A DNA stretch of 64,000 nt, taken from positions 459,899 to 523,898 of the forward strand of contig CANMKR010000003.1 of the NCBI GenBank assembly GCA_947498625.1. The letters run 5' to 3'. Below are positions 39,608-48,820 of the stretch, in pieces. Source of the stretch: an uncultured Kangiella sp. GTDB taxonomy: Bacteria; Pseudomonadota; Gammaproteobacteria; Enterobacterales; Kangiellaceae. Position 1 is the stretch's first letter. Every line of letters begins with the position of its first letter. The notes beneath the pieces were generated by a model, which searched no databases, was not told the DNA's origin, and saw nothing but the letters and a program-made list of their open reading frames with translations. The position numbers and the translations under genes are program-made.

Positions 39608-40030
39608 TTATTCGTGCGGACGTAATACTTTGCTTATCTTATCGAGAACGCCATTTACAAATTTGTGTCCATCAGTTGCACCAAATGTTTTGGCTAATTC
39701 AATACCTTCATTGATGACAACTTTCTTAGGAATATCTATTCGTTTGATTAGCTCAAATGCAGATAATCTAATAACCGCTCTTTCAATTGGATCGATTTCT
39801 TCGATATCTCTTTCTAATGCTGGCGCTAATTTATTATCAATATTTTCTAAATCGGTTAAGACGCCCATAAACAATTCTTGAAAGTATTCAGTATCTACTT
39901 TCTTGCTGTTCATAGTGGTTAAATATTGTGCTTCAATCTCATTTAAAGGATTGCCAGACATTTGCCATTGATAAATAGCCTGTACAGAATATTCACGAGC
40001 TTTGCGTCTCATTGATGGTTTGAAACTCAT
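39608..40030 (-). CDS. nusB: Transcription antitermination protein NusB
   Basis: A 140-residue helical RNA-binding protein that works with NusE (S10) in rRNA antitermination. It begins with the Arg-rich MRRKAREYSVQAIYQWQ motif that contacts boxA RNA and ends with FVNGVLDKI, the family signature. It sits 16 bases after ribH, the usual ribH-nusB link of bacteria, and before thiL. Its partner S10 is also in this window at 59990-60301. Confidence 0.97.
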   Translation of the reverse strand: MSFKPSMRRKAREYSVQAIYQWQMSGNPLNEIEAQYLTTMNSKKVDTEYFQELFMGVLTDLENIDNKLAPALERDIEEIDPIERAVIRLSAFELIKRIDIPKKVVINEGIELAKTFGATDGHKFVNGVLDKISKVLRPHE

Positions 40031-40046
40031 GCTAAACCTCTTGCCC

Positions 40047-40523
40047 TTAACCTTTTAAAGATTGTTTTAAATTAATCATTTCGATAGCTGTAGCTGCCGC
40101 CTCGCCGCCTTTATTCATCTTACGCGGATTAGCCCTTTCTTCAGCCTGTGCTTCGGTATTCGTGGTTAAAATACCAAAAATAATCGGTAACTCTTCATCT
40201 AAAGAAACGCGCATCAAGCCAGCGCTCGATTCAGCAGAAACAAAGTCGAAGTGAGGCGTATCGCCTTTAATCACCACACCAATGGCAATTATTGCATCAA
40301 ACTTACCCGATTTTGCCACTTGTTGAGCCGCTAGCGGTAGTTCATAAGCGCCAGCCACATTGAATAGCTCAATAGATTCTTGAGGCACTGAAAGCTCAGC
40401 AAGTTTTGCTTGCGCACCGTCAATCATCATCTTTATCAAAGGTTCATTAAAGCGCGCATGCACAACGGCAATACGACCACCTTGATAGCTGATTTCTGAA
40501 AAATCGAGTTTAAAGTTGCTCAT
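40047..40523 (-). CDS. ribH: 6,7-dimethyl-8-ribityllumazine synthase
   Basis: RibH condenses the pyrimidine intermediate with dihydroxybutanone phosphate to lumazine. Motifs are the N-terminal RIAVVHARFNEPL, the phosphate-binding AIGVVIKGDTPHFDFV with the catalytic His, and FGILTTNTEAQAEERA near the C-terminus. The length of 158 residues is typical. It is transcribed after ribBA with 20 bases between and before nusB. Confidence 0.97.
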   Translation of the reverse strand: MSNFKLDFSEISYQGGRIAVVHARFNEPLIKMMIDGAQAKLAELSVPQESIELFNVAGAYELPLAAQQVAKSGKFDAIIAIGVVIKGDTPHFDFVSAESSAGLMRVSLDEELPIIFGILTTNTEAQAEERANPRKMNKGGEAAATAIEMINLKQSLKG

Positions 40524-40543
40524 TCTATTTGCTTTCCTAGTTC

Positions 40544-41656
40544 CTATTCTGAAATGTTTTCTACAATTTCTAAACCATAGCCAGCTAAGCCAGTATATTT
40601 AGAGCCAGAGCTTAATAAGCGCATTTTATGGACACCAAGATCAGCTAAAATCTGTGACCCAATACCAACGGTGCGTTTTTTCTGACGCTGCTGCTCTTGC
40701 GATAAAGGCTCTCCTTTGTCTTCCTGTTCAAACTTTCTGATTTTATTTAGTAGCTCTTCATTTGATTCTTTATTTGCTAATACGACTACAACACCTTCAC
40801 CTTCATCAGCAATCCTTTCAATAGCATTGGCTAGAGTCCAATGAGATTTTTTGCCACGCTGAGCTTCTAGTAAGTCGCCCAAGTTGTTAGCTAAGTGTAC
40901 TCTAACCAATGCTGAATCTTGCTGCTCGGGATTGCCCTTAACTAATGCAAAGTGAATTTGCTCATCGATTGAGTCTTTGTAAGTATGCAACCTAAAGTCA
41001 CCATGTTCAGTTGGCCAATGACATTCTGAAACTTTTTCAACTGATTTTTCTTTTGTCGAACGATACTCAATTAAATCGGCGATGGTGCCAATTTTTAAAT
41101 CATGCTTCTGCGCAAAGACTTCTAAGTCAGAGCGACGTGCCATGGAGCCATCTTCATTTAAGATTTCAACAATAACCGCAGCTGGTTCAAAGCCTGCCAT
41201 TCTGGCTAAGTCACAACTGGCTTCGGTATGCCCTGCTCTATTCAGCACACCACCTGGTTGCGCCATGATAGGGAATATATGCCCAGGCTGGACAATATCA
41301 CTCGGCTTAGCTTTTGGGTTAACCGCAGCAATAATGGTTCTCGCTCTATCGGCGGCAGAAATACCTGTTGTTACCCCTTCAGCTGCTTCAATCGAAACGG
41401 TAAAGTTAGTGCTAAACTTAGCGCCATTTTGATTCGACATTAATGGTAAATTTAATTGTTCGCAGCGCTCTTCCGTCATCGGCATACAAACCAAACCACG
41501 AGCGTGACTTACCATAAAATTGATATCTTCAGGCCGCACCTGTGATGCCGCCATGACTAGATCGCCTTCATTTTCACGATCCTCATCATCCATTAGGATG
41601 ACCATTTTCCCGTTACGTATATCTTCTATAATTTCTTCAATCGAATTAAGCTTCAT
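40544..41656 (-). CDS. ribB: DHBP synthase fused to a degenerate GTP cyclohydrolase II domain (RibBA/RibBX-type)
   Basis: Residues 1-200 are an intact 3,4-dihydroxy-2-butanone-4-phosphate synthase: [10 protein letters not shown] near 23-32, [11 protein letters not shown] near 140-150, and [10 protein letters not shown]. Residues 205-370 align with GTP cyclohydrolase II, but the zinc site (in active enzymes C-x2-GD-x-FxS-x-RCDC) reads [14 protein letters not shown] at about 257-270, with no Cys left in the domain. The GTP-binding signatures are also not evident. Such RibBX forms are known in proteobacteria. The second half is probably not a cyclohydrolase, so a separate ribA should exist elsewhere. 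Operon position: between ribE and ribH. Confidence 0.93.
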   Translation of the reverse strand: MKLNSIEEIIEDIRNGKMVILMDDEDRENEGDLVMAASQVRPEDINFMVSHARGLVCMPMTEERCEQLNLPLMSNQNGAKFSTNFTVSIEAAEGVTTGISAADRARTIIAAVNPKAKPSDIVQPGHIFPIMAQPGGVLNRAGHTEASCDLARMAGFEPAAVIVEILNEDGSMARRSDLEVFAQKHDLKIGTIADLIEYRSTKEKSVEKVSECHWPTEHGDFRLHTYKDSIDEQIHFALVKGNPEQQDSALVRVHLANNLGDLLEAQRGKKSHWTLANAIERIADEGEGVVVVLANKESNEELLNKIRKFEQEDKGEPLSQEQQRQKKRTVGIGSQILADLGVHKMRLLSSGSKYTGLAGYGLEIVENISE

Positions 41657-41673
41657 AACATGCCTATTTTGGC

Positions 41674-42282
41674 TTACGCATTAATCATTAAGCGCTCTAA
41701 ATAACGAGCCACTAAATCAATTTCTAAGTTTACTTTAGAACCTACCTGATAAGAATCTGCAATGGTTTCTTGTAAGGTATGAGGAACTAAATTTAAGTAA
41801 AAACAATCATCTTTAAGGTCATTAACAGTCAAGCTAATACCATCTACCGTGATCGAACCTTTAATCGCAATAAAGCGCAATACAGATTCTGGCGCCTTAA
41901 TTTGGTATTGAATAGAACGTGCTGCTTGCTCAATCTTAGTCACTTCACCAATCGCGTCCACATGACCAGAAACCATATGACCACCAAAACGGGTCGTTGG
42001 TAGCATAGCTTTTTCAAAATTAATCACTTGCCCTACTTTATAATCGGCAAAGCGAGTTACTCGAATCGTCTCTACAGAGACATCCGCAGCAAAGCCATCC
42101 TCCAACTTTTTAATAACAGTCAAACAAACGCCATTGCAGGCAATGCTGTCGCCAAGTTTCACATCGGTTAAATCTAGTTTGTCTGTATCGAAACGATAGA
42201 TTGCATCGCCTTGATTCGATCCCGATGTTTTTGGCTCGATGGCAGTGATTTTGCCTGTTGCTTCTATGATTCCTGTAAACAT
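41674..42282 (-). CDS. ribE: Riboflavin synthase alpha subunit
   Basis: Riboflavin synthase dismutates two lumazines to riboflavin. Two similar lumazine-binding barrels are visible: MFTGIIEATGKI with GDSIACNGVCLTV in the first half, and GHMVSGHVDAIGEV with KGSITVDGISLTV in the second. The length of 202 residues is usual. The gene starts at the last base of the ribD stop (TAATG overlap), showing translational coupling, and lies 17 bases before ribBA. E. coli names this gene ribC; ribE is used in many other bacteria. Confidence 0.97.
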   Translation of the reverse strand: MFTGIIEATGKITAIEPKTSGSNQGDAIYRFDTDKLDLTDVKLGDSIACNGVCLTVIKKLEDGFAADVSVETIRVTRFADYKVGQVINFEKAMLPTTRFGGHMVSGHVDAIGEVTKIEQAARSIQYQIKAPESVLRFIAIKGSITVDGISLTVNDLKDDCFYLNLVPHTLQETIADSYQVGSKVNLEIDLVARYLERLMINA

Positions 42283-43379
42283 TATTTCTTTACGCTATAA
42301 CTTAGTTTTAGATCGTCACCAAAGTGACGAACATCGTTTAAATCCAAATCTATAGATTGGGACATTTTATCGAAAGGCAACTGATAAGCTGACATAGCAT
42401 TAGAGCCCAAAAGTTTTGGCGCCATATAAACCACCAACTCATCGGCTAAACCTCGCTCTAAAAACGCAGCTGCCAAGCCAGAGCCTGCTTCCACTAAAAC
42501 TTGATTGATCCCATTATCAGCCAACTGCAGCAGCAACTGATACAAATCAACTTTTCCAGAATCATTAATATCAATGATCTCTTGATTTACATTCGCCGGA
42601 TAGTTTTTATTTTGCCAACTACTAGTTGCTAGCCAAACTTCACCCTGTTGCTGAAAAATTTTCGCATCAGCATCGATCAAACCTTGTGAATCAATAACCA
42701 CTCTGAGCGGTTGTTCAAACTTCGGTTTATCTAAAAAGGTTTTATCCCGCACGTTCAAAGACGGATTATCTTTTATAACTGTGCCAGTACCTGTGATAAT
42801 TGCGCACGACTCAGCTCTTAATTGTTGAACATCTGCTCGTGCCTGCTCACCTGTAATCCATTGACTTTCACCGGAAGCCATCGCAATTTTCCCATCAAGA
42901 CTTATGGCACTTTTTATGACAACTTTAGGTAGCCCTAAGGTCATACGATTTATAAATCCGGAGTTCAATTGCGTCGCTTCTGACTCCATCAAGCCTGTTT
43001 CAACTTGAATCCCAGACTCGATCAACTGTGCTATTCCGCTCCCTGCCACAAGTGGGTTAGGATCTTTCATCGCACAAATAACTTTCGAGACTCCTGATTT
43101 GGCTAAAGCTAAAGCGCAAGGCGGCTTTTTCCCAAAATGTGAGCACGGCTCTAAAGTTACGTATGCGGTAGCGCCTGTTAAATCTTGCGATGCATTATTG
43201 ATGGCATTGACTTCAGCATGCTCTAAACCTGCTTTTTCATGCCATCCTTCAGCAATAATCTGATCATTTTTCACAATGACACAGCCCACTCTCGGGTTAG
43301 CTCTAGTCGTAAACCAACCTTTCTTGGCTAACTCAATGGCTCGCGCCATATATATTGAGTCTTGCTTAGAGAAACTCAT
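42282..43379 (-). CDS. ribD: Bifunctional riboflavin deaminase/reductase RibD
   Basis: The N-terminal deaminase (about residues 1-145) has the zinc motif HAEVNAI and PCSHFGKKPPCALAL, with catalytic Glu and zinc-binding His and two Cys. The C-terminal reductase (about 146-365) has the opening PKVVIKSAISLDGKIA, followed by SGESQWITG, then LVEAGSGLAAAFLERGL. It carries out the second and third pyrimidine-branch steps. The length of 365 residues matches E. coli RibD. It lies 11 bases after nrdR and overlaps ribE. I found no FMN riboswitch-like conserved region upstream of any rib gene here. Confidence 0.96.
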   Translation of the reverse strand: MSFSKQDSIYMARAIELAKKGWFTTRANPRVGCVIVKNDQIIAEGWHEKAGLEHAEVNAINNASQDLTGATAYVTLEPCSHFGKKPPCALALAKSGVSKVICAMKDPNPLVAGSGIAQLIESGIQVETGLMESEATQLNSGFINRMTLGLPKVVIKSAISLDGKIAMASGESQWITGEQARADVQQLRAESCAIITGTGTVIKDNPSLNVRDKTFLDKPKFEQPLRVVIDSQGLIDADAKIFQQQGEVWLATSSWQNKNYPANVNQEIIDINDSGKVDLYQLLLQLADNGINQVLVEAGSGLAAAFLERGLADELVVYMAPKLLGSNAMSAYQLPFDKMSQSIDLDLNDVRHFGDDLKLSYSVKK

Positions 43380-43390
43380 TACGAAACTTA

Positions 43391-43843
43391 CTAATCGCTC
43401 TCTAACTTATCAATTTCTTCGCGGAAAGCTTGCACATCTTTGAAGTCACGGTAGACCGAGGCAAAACGAACATAAGCCACTTTATCCAAACCACGTAATG
43501 CCGCCATAACTTGCTCACCAACCACCTTCGCTGAAACTTCTCGCTCGCCTGTGGCACGTAAAAAAGACAAAATTTTACTCACTGCTGCTTCTAATGCCTC
43601 AACACTGACTGGGCGTTTTTCTACCGCTTTTGTTAAACCAGAACGCAACTTATCTTCATTAAAGGGCTCGCGAGTGCCATCAGACTTTACAACTTTAGGC
43701 ATAACCAATTCCGCGGCTTCGAAAGTCGTATAGCGTTCTTGGCAAGACAAACATTCACGACGACGACGCACTTGAGAGCCGTCAGCAACTAATCGCGAGT
43801 CGATAACTTTAGTATCGTTGTTTGAACAAAAGGGGCAATGCAT
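43391..43843 (-). CDS. nrdR: Transcriptional repressor NrdR
   Basis: NrdR senses ATP/dATP and represses ribonucleotide reductase genes. The N-terminal zinc ribbon has Cys3, Cys6, Cys31 and Cys34 (CPFC and CLSC) with the Arg-rich loop [10 protein letters not shown] for DNA contact. It is followed by an ATP-cone ([20 protein letters not shown]). The length of 150 residues is normal. It is between glyA and ribD, the standard gammaproteobacterial position, with 23 and 11 base gaps. Confidence 0.97.
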   Translation of the reverse strand: MHCPFCSNNDTKVIDSRLVADGSQVRRRRECLSCQERYTTFEAAELVMPKVVKSDGTREPFNEDKLRSGLTKAVEKRPVSVEALEAAVSKILSFLRATGEREVSAKVVGEQVMAALRGLDKVAYVRFASVYRDFKDVQAFREEIDKLESD

Positions 43844-43866
43844 ACTAATTCCTAAACTTTATAATT

Positions 43867-45117
43867 TTATTTATACACCGGGAAACGCGCCGTTAACTCA
43901 AGAGCTTTTGCTTTCACTGAACTTATGGTTTCTTGATTTTCAATATCATCTAAAATATCGCAAATCCAGCCTGCTAACTCTTTAGATTCAGCTTCTTTAA
44001 AACCACGAGTAGTAATAGCTGGGGTACCCATACGTAAACCAGAAGTTACAAATGGTGAACGTGGCTCATTAGGCACTGTATTTTTATTCACTGTAATATT
44101 AGCCGCGCCCAAAGCCGCCTCAGCGGCTTTACCGGTAATATCTTTATCAATTAAATCGATCAAGAACAAATGGTTATCGGTACCGCCTGAAACAATTTTA
44201 AAACCTCTAGCCATTAATACTTCAGTCATCGTTTTAGCGTTAGCCTTAACCTGAACTTGCATCTGCTTGAACTCATCACTTAGTGCTTCTTTAAAGGCTA
44301 CCGCTTTTGCTGCGATTATGTGCATTAACGGCCCACCTTGGCCACCAGGAAATACAGCTGAGTTGAGTTTCTTTTCTAACTCAGGATTCGCCTTAGCTAG
44401 AATAATACCGCCACGAGGACCTGCTAAAGTTTTATGAGTAGTAGAAGTAACCACATCTGCGTAAGGTACTGGATTTGGATATTCGCCTGCAGCAATCAAA
44501 CCCGAAACATGCGCCATATCCACGAATAAATAAGCTCCTACTTTATCTGCAATTTCGCGGAACTTAGCCCAATCAACAACACGAGAATAAGCAGAGAAAC
44601 CCGCAATGATCATTTTAGGCTTGTGTTCTAATGCCAAAGCTTCAACATTGGCCATATCGATGTAACCATTCTCATCGACACCATACTCAACTGAATTATA
44701 AATCTTGCCAGAAAAGTTTACTTTAGAACCGTGAGTTAAATGACCACCATCTGACAAACTCATTCCCAATACGGTATCACCTGGCTGCAATAAAGCCATA
44801 TAGACAGCACTGTTAGCTTGCGAACCTGAGTGAGGTTGTACGTTTGCATAATCGGCGCCAAACAATTCTTTAAGCCTTGCAATGGCCAATTTTTCAGCAA
44901 CATCCACATATTCGCAGCCGCCATAATAACGCTTATCGGGATAACCTTCTGCGTATTTATTAGTCAGCACCGATCCTTGAGCTTGCATTACCCGCATACT
45001 GGTATAATTTTCTGATGCAATCAGTTCGATATGCTCTTCTTGACGCTTTTGCTCAGCTTCCATTGAAGCCATTAATTCAGGATCGAAGTCTTTAAGTGGA
45101 GTGGTATTGCCTAACAT
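43867..45117 (-). CDS. glyA: Serine hydroxymethyltransferase
   Basis: GlyA interconverts serine and glycine with tetrahydrofolate, supplying one-carbon units. The PLP Lys is Lys229 in [16 protein letters not shown]. Other motifs are [10 protein letters not shown] near residue 32, [11 protein letters not shown] near 92 and [14 protein letters not shown] near 198. The length of 416 residues is typical. It is the first gene of the minus-strand cluster glyA-nrdR-ribD-ribE-ribB-ribH-nusB-thiL-pgpA. A TTGACG and TAAAAT pair lies upstream but with an unfavourable 20-base spacer. Confidence 0.98.
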   Translation of the reverse strand: MLGNTTPLKDFDPELMASMEAEQKRQEEHIELIASENYTSMRVMQAQGSVLTNKYAEGYPDKRYYGGCEYVDVAEKLAIARLKELFGADYANVQPHSGSQANSAVYMALLQPGDTVLGMSLSDGGHLTHGSKVNFSGKIYNSVEYGVDENGYIDMANVEALALEHKPKMIIAGFSAYSRVVDWAKFREIADKVGAYLFVDMAHVSGLIAAGEYPNPVPYADVVTSTTHKTLAGPRGGIILAKANPELEKKLNSAVFPGGQGGPLMHIIAAKAVAFKEALSDEFKQMQVQVKANAKTMTEVLMARGFKIVSGGTDNHLFLIDLIDKDITGKAAEAALGAANITVNKNTVPNEPRSPFVTSGLRMGTPAITTRGFKEAESKELAGWICDILDDIENQETISSVKAKALELTARFPVYK

Positions 45118-45220
45118 TAGCCAGCCTCAAATAATGTTAAATAAGTTGTAAGAAAAGTGATGTCATTTTAACCGATACGCCATAAAAATGCGTCAATTAT
45201 TATTAATTAAAAAGTCGCTA

Positions 45221-45829
45221 TTAAAACCAACCTAGATTGTTATCCAACTCTCTGCGGCACTCTTTATATTGCCTCGCAAACGTTAAAGCGCGCTTATTAA
45301 CTTTGTCCGAGACATTTTTCAACCAAGTTTTGGATTGATAAGTTTTACGCTGATAACCGCCCCAACCTTCGTGATAAGCAAGATATTGCTCCTTTGCATT
45401 CCATTTTGAGATCCCAAGCTTGCGATGACTGGTAGCCGTATACCAGCCAATGAAATCTATCGCATCATCAAAATCATCACGATCCGCGCCTGAATTACCA
45501 GTCGCTTTGATGTAAGTATCCCAAGTAATATCTAACGCCTGGGCATAGCCATAAGCAGTGGATGGTCTAGGTCCTGGAATAAAGCCCAAATACCACTTTC
45601 TAGGAGGTCTGGTGTCATGAATGAATTTCGATTCTTGATGCATAATTGCCAATTGCACGTGAATGGGCGTGCCCCATTTTTTTTGCGACTCAAGCGCCGC
45701 CTCGTACCAATCCTCTTCAATTAAGACACTGCACAAATTATCAACATCATCCGGTTTAAAAATCATACAACTACTTAATATAAAGAGTAGAAACGATATT
45801 GTCAGAATTTTTAACGCTTTGGAAAACAA
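45221..45829 (-). CDS. Lipoprotein lytic transglycosylase (SLT domain)
   Basis: A lipoprotein signal with lipobox LSSC places the acylated Cys at residue 21. The mature part is an SLT fold with the likely catalytic Glu66 in IMHQESKF, followed by the family motifs STAYGYAQALDITWDTY and YLAYHEGWGGY. It should cleave peptidoglycan glycan strands at the outer membrane. The start is a TTG at 45829 with a GAGG ribosome binding site; the only internal ATG would remove the lipobox, so the TTG is well supported. It is a single gene, divergent from the pseudo-receiver gene. Confidence 0.87.
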   Translation of the reverse strand: MFSKALKILTISFLLFILSSCMIFKPDDVDNLCSVLIEEDWYEAALESQKKWGTPIHVQLAIMHQESKFIHDTRPPRKWYLGFIPGPRPSTAYGYAQALDITWDTYIKATGNSGADRDDFDDAIDFIGWYTATSHRKLGISKWNAKEQYLAYHEGWGGYQRKTYQSKTWLKNVSDKVNKRALTFARQYKECRRELDNNLGWF

Positions 45830-45914
45830 AGTTGTATTGCCTCACAGTTTTAAAATATACTGAGAAAAATTTTTAAAAATTTTTCATTCACACTTAAGTA
45901 ACAATGTTAAAGTA

Positions 45915-45934
45915 TACTGATGTTTTAATCAGTA
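45915..45934 (+). promoter_or_regulatory. Inverted repeat overlapping a candidate -10 before the pseudo-receiver gene
   Basis: A 7-bp inverted repeat TACTGAT / ATCAGTA with a six-base spacer begins inside a TATACT box at 45913-45918. TTCACA at 45888-45893 could be the -35, with a long 19-base spacer. The repeat ends 15 bases before the ATG and could be an operator or a leader hairpin. Confidence 0.35.
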
Positions 45935-45948
45935 ACCTACTGTATTAG

Positions 45949-46500
45949 ATGAAAAAATTATTAATGCTAGATGATGACAAAGGTCATCTAGCAAAACTTA
46001 TAAAAGAGTTGGAGCTTGCAGGCTGCGTGGTCGAGTACGTTAAGACTAGCCAAGAAGCAGACGCTTTCATAAATGCTGAAAATCAAGCATTAGGGTTGGT
46101 ATTGGTCTCTTTGAACAATGCCTTAGGCTACCCTGCTGTACGGAAAATTGTCCGCTCGAAGGGAAAACAGACTCAGGTGTGTGTATATTCTGATAGTGAT
46201 AGCGTCACACTACGCGAATGGGTATATAAGCAAGATATTAATAATTTCTTTACAGCGCCTCATCAACAGTCCGATCTTATCGATTTTTGTAAAAAAGTGA
46301 TCTTAAACAAGAATATCCACTTTAATCATAAGCAACTGGTGGAGCTAGCGAAAACACTCTCAAAATACACTGAGAAAGCTCATAACCTTGTACAGCAGCA
46401 TGCGGCAAATTCTAATTCTATTCAAGAGTTGCAGCATAAATTGGCTCGCTCTTTAACCAATTATGAGCATCAAAAAAACTTCTTAACAGAAGTTCAGTAA
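45949..46500 (+). CDS. Receiver-like protein lacking the phosphoacceptor, with helical tail
   Basis: Residues 1-120 look like a response-regulator receiver fold: MKKLLMLDDDKG gives the acidic pocket Asp8-Asp9. But strand 3 reads LVLVSLNN, with Ser54 where the phosphoacceptor Asp should be, and strand 5 reads FFTAPHQQSDL, with Ala103 in place of the conserved Lys. It is therefore probably a pseudo-receiver that is not phosphorylated in the normal way. Residues 120-183 are a helical, Gln/His-rich tail with coiled-coil character and no DNA-binding domain. There is no neighbouring kinase, no good ribosome binding site, and the function is unknown. Confidence 0.7.
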   Translation: MKKLLMLDDDKGHLAKLIKELELAGCVVEYVKTSQEADAFINAENQALGLVLVSLNNALGYPAVRKIVRSKGKQTQVCVYSDSDSVTLREWVYKQDINNFFTAPHQQSDLIDFCKKVILNKNIHFNHKQLVELAKTLSKYTEKAHNLVQQHAANSNSIQELQHKLARSLTNYEHQKNFLTEVQ

Positions 46501-46519
46501 CTTTATATAGGGAAAAATA

Positions 46520-46545
46520 AAAAGCCGGCAATTAAGCCGGCTTTT
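46520..46545. terminator. Bidirectional terminator between the pseudo-receiver gene and rplQ
   Basis: A 10-bp stem AAAAGCCGGC / GCCGGCTTTT with an AATTAA loop lies 20 bases after the plus-strand stop and 25 bases after the rplQ stop. A/T runs on both sides let it serve the convergent genes. Confidence 0.9.
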
Positions 46546-46569
46546 AAATTTATCGTCAGAAACTAAAGA

Positions 46570-46968
46570 TTACTCTTCAACAGCTTCTTCTTCAAAATCT
46601 TCTTCTACAACTGGACGGTCAACTAACTCTACGTATGCCATTGGAGCGTTGTCACCTGGACGGTTTCCACACTTCAAAATACGTAAGTAACCACCTGGAC
46701 GCTCTTGATAACGAGGACCTAATTCAGCGAACAATTTTGCTACAGCAGCATTGTTACGGATACGAGCAAACGCCAAACGACGATTAGCAACGGTATCTTT
46801 TTTCGCTAAAGTGATTAGCGGCTCAGCAACCATTCTCAACTCTTTTGCTTTTGGCAAAGTAGTTTTGATTAATTCATGCTCAATTAATGACGCAGTCATA
46901 TTTTTGAACATAGCCTTACGGTGTGAGCTGTTACGATTTAATTGACGACCTGATTTACGATGACGCAT
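46570..46968 (-). CDS. rplQ: 50S ribosomal protein L17
   Basis: The protein begins [20 protein letters not shown] and has [18 protein letters not shown] and the [27 protein letters not shown] region, all specific to L17. An acidic tail (about 120-132) extends slightly past the core. L17 lies at the polypeptide exit. It is the last gene of the alpha operon and is closed by the terminator at 46520-46545. A 117-base gap with a hairpin separates it from rpoA. Confidence 0.98.
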   Translation of the reverse strand: MRHRKSGRQLNRNSSHRKAMFKNMTASLIEHELIKTTLPKAKELRMVAEPLITLAKKDTVANRRLAFARIRNNAAVAKLFAELGPRYQERPGGYLRILKCGNRPGDNAPMAYVELVDRPVVEEDFEEEAVEE

Positions 46969-47041
46969 ATTGAGTTCCTCACTCTATTTAATCTCAGCCT
47001 GCGATAGTACTGAGAAAGCTTTAATAATATTCGAACAAATT

Positions 47042-47063
47042 AGGCGCTATCGAGATAGCGCCT
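47042..47063 (-). other. Hairpin in the rpoA-rplQ gap
   Basis: A perfect 9-bp stem AGGCGCTAT / ATAGCGCCT with a four-base loop lies 23 bases after the rpoA stop. On the minus strand it is followed by AATTTGTT, not a strong U-run. It may be a weak attenuator or a processing or stability element that sets the ratio of RpoA to L17. Confidence 0.55.
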
Positions 47064-47085
47064 TAAACTATTGAGCGACTATCAA

Positions 47086-48066
47086 TTATCCTTCTAGGAT
47101 ACTTGATGGAGGCCAATTTTCTAAACGCATACCTAACGATAGTCCGCGAGAAGCTAAAACATCTTTAATTTCAGTTAATGACTTCTTACCTAAGTTAGGT
47201 GTTTTAAGAAGCTCAACTTCGGTGCGTTGTACTAAGTCACCAATATAATGGATATTCTCAGTTTTTAAACAGTTAGCCGAACGAACTGTTAATTCTAAGT
47301 CATCAACAGGACGTAGCAAGATTGGATCCACTGCTGGCTCTTCTTTTTCAGGCTCAGCTTGCTTTTCATCTTTCAAATCAACGAACGCAGCTAATTGTTC
47401 TTGAAGAATAGTCGCACTACGACGAATAGCTTCTTCAGGATCGATAGTGCCATTGGTTTCTAAATCCAATACTAATTTATCTAAGTTAGTACGTTGCTCA
47501 ACACGCGCAGCTTCTACTGTGTATGAAACTTTTTTCATTGGACTGAAAGAAGAATCTACGTGTAGAACACCAATTGGCTTATCTTCGCCTTCTGGTAGTT
47601 TGCGAGTATTTGAAGCTTCATAACCACGACCTAAACGAACGTTAATGCGCATATTCAAAGCGCCGCCTTTGTTTAAAGTAGCGATATAGTGATCTTTATT
47701 AATGACTTCAGCACCAGTCACTTCTGCGATATCAGCAGCAGTAACAACGCCTTCACCTTTCTTCTGTAAGGTTAAAGTCGCTTCTTCTTTGTCTTCAAGA
47801 AGAACAGCTAAGCCTTTCAAGTTCAAAAGGATATCAATTACGTCTTCTTGTACACCCTCAATTGCAGAGTATTCGTGAAGAACGCCGTCGATTTCAACTT
47901 CTGTCACTGCCGCACCTGGCATAGATGACAATAAGATACGACGAAGAGAATTACCTAAAGTGTGTCCAAAACCACGCTCAAACGGCTCCAAAATAACGCG
48001 AGCTTTTGTGCCTTCGCTAGATTCAACCTTAATCTGACGCGGAGTTAGAAATTCAGTAGCTGACAT
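47086..48066 (-). CDS. rpoA: DNA-directed RNA polymerase alpha subunit
   Basis: The N-terminal domain (about 1-230) dimerises and assembles the core: [22 protein letters not shown] is the universal alpha signature. A flexible linker with Glu/Lys (about 233-245) joins the C-terminal domain (about 250-320), which has [30 protein letters not shown] and [19 protein letters not shown], the UP-element and activator-contact helices. The length of 326 residues is normal. It lies in the alpha operon between rpsD and rplQ. Confidence 0.99.
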   Translation of the reverse strand: MSATEFLTPRQIKVESSEGTKARVILEPFERGFGHTLGNSLRRILLSSMPGAAVTEVEIDGVLHEYSAIEGVQEDVIDILLNLKGLAVLLEDKEEATLTLQKKGEGVVTAADIAEVTGAEVINKDHYIATLNKGGALNMRINVRLGRGYEASNTRKLPEGEDKPIGVLHVDSSFSPMKKVSYTVEAARVEQRTNLDKLVLDLETNGTIDPEEAIRRSATILQEQLAAFVDLKDEKQAEPEKEEPAVDPILLRPVDDLELTVRSANCLKTENIHYIGDLVQRTEVELLKTPNLGKKSLTEIKDVLASRGLSLGMRLENWPPSSILEG

Positions 48067-48125
48067 AATATCCCTCTTCTAAGGATTAAAAATATTTCGT
48101 AATTAAACGTTTTATAAAACGCACA

Positions 48126-48155
48126 AAAGCCTGATAGTAAAAACTCTCAGGCTTT
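48126..48155 (-). other. Hairpin in the rpsD-rpoA gap
   Basis: A 9-bp stem AAAGCCTGA / TCAGGCTTT with a 12-base loop lies 20 bases after the rpsD stop and is followed on the minus strand by TTGTGCGTTTT. A 14-base palindrome CGTTTTATAAAACG follows at 48108-48121. Together they resemble a partial terminator plus a second stem, and could tune read-through from ribosomal genes into rpoA. Confidence 0.55.
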
Positions 48156-48175
48156 GGCGTATTAAACCTTGTAGA

Positions 48176-48796
48176 TTACTTCGAGTAAAGTTCCACAATT
48201 AGGTTTTCATTGATGCTAGCATCTAGTTCAGAACGCTCAGGCATACGCTTGAAAGTTCCTTCCATTTTCTTAGCATCAATATCAATCCATTCTGGCATAT
48301 CACGCTGTGCAGCCAACTCTAAAGCAGCAGTAATACGTGCTTGCTTTTGAGATTTTTCACGCACAGAAACAACGTCTTCAGACTTAACAACGTAAGAAGG
48401 AACGTTTACTGTTTTACCATTAACTAGGATTGCTTTGTGGCTTACTAATTGACGAGCTTCGTTGCGAGTTGCAGCGTAACCCATACGGAAAACCACATTA
48501 TCTAAGCGAGATTCTAAAAGCTGTAACAAGTTACCACCTGTAGCACCTTTTAAACGATCTGCTTCTTTATAATAGTTACGGAATTGACGCTCTAACACAC
48601 CGTAGATACGACGTACTTTTTGCTTTTCACGCAACTGTAAACCATAGTCAGATAAACGACCACGGCCTGCACCGTGTTGACCTGGTTTAACTTCAATTTT
48701 ACATTTAGTTTCAATTGCACGAACGCCTGATTTGTGACCTAAGTCTACACCTTCACGACGCGACAATTTTAACTTTGGACCTAAATATCTAGCCAT
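48176..48796 (-). CDS. rpsD: 30S ribosomal protein S4
   Basis: S4 begins [19 protein letters not shown] and holds the S4 RNA-binding domain (about residues 95-155, with [31 protein letters not shown]). It is a primary 16S binder that nucleates the small subunit and in E. coli represses the alpha operon. The length of 206 residues matches. It is followed by a 109-base gap with two inverted repeats before rpoA. Confidence 0.99.
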   Translation of the reverse strand: MARYLGPKLKLSRREGVDLGHKSGVRAIETKCKIEVKPGQHGAGRGRLSDYGLQLREKQKVRRIYGVLERQFRNYYKEADRLKGATGGNLLQLLESRLDNVVFRMGYAATRNEARQLVSHKAILVNGKTVNVPSYVVKSEDVVSVREKSQKQARITAALELAAQRDMPEWIDIDAKKMEGTFKRMPERSELDASINENLIVELYSK

Positions 48797-48820
48797 TATT
48801 AACTCCCGTTAATCTCTTGG

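Noticed and set aside
41657..43400. FMN riboswitch for the riboflavin genes
   Set aside because: The gaps within the rib cluster are 11-20 bases or overlaps, and the glyA leader is only about 100 bases with no recognisable RFN element.
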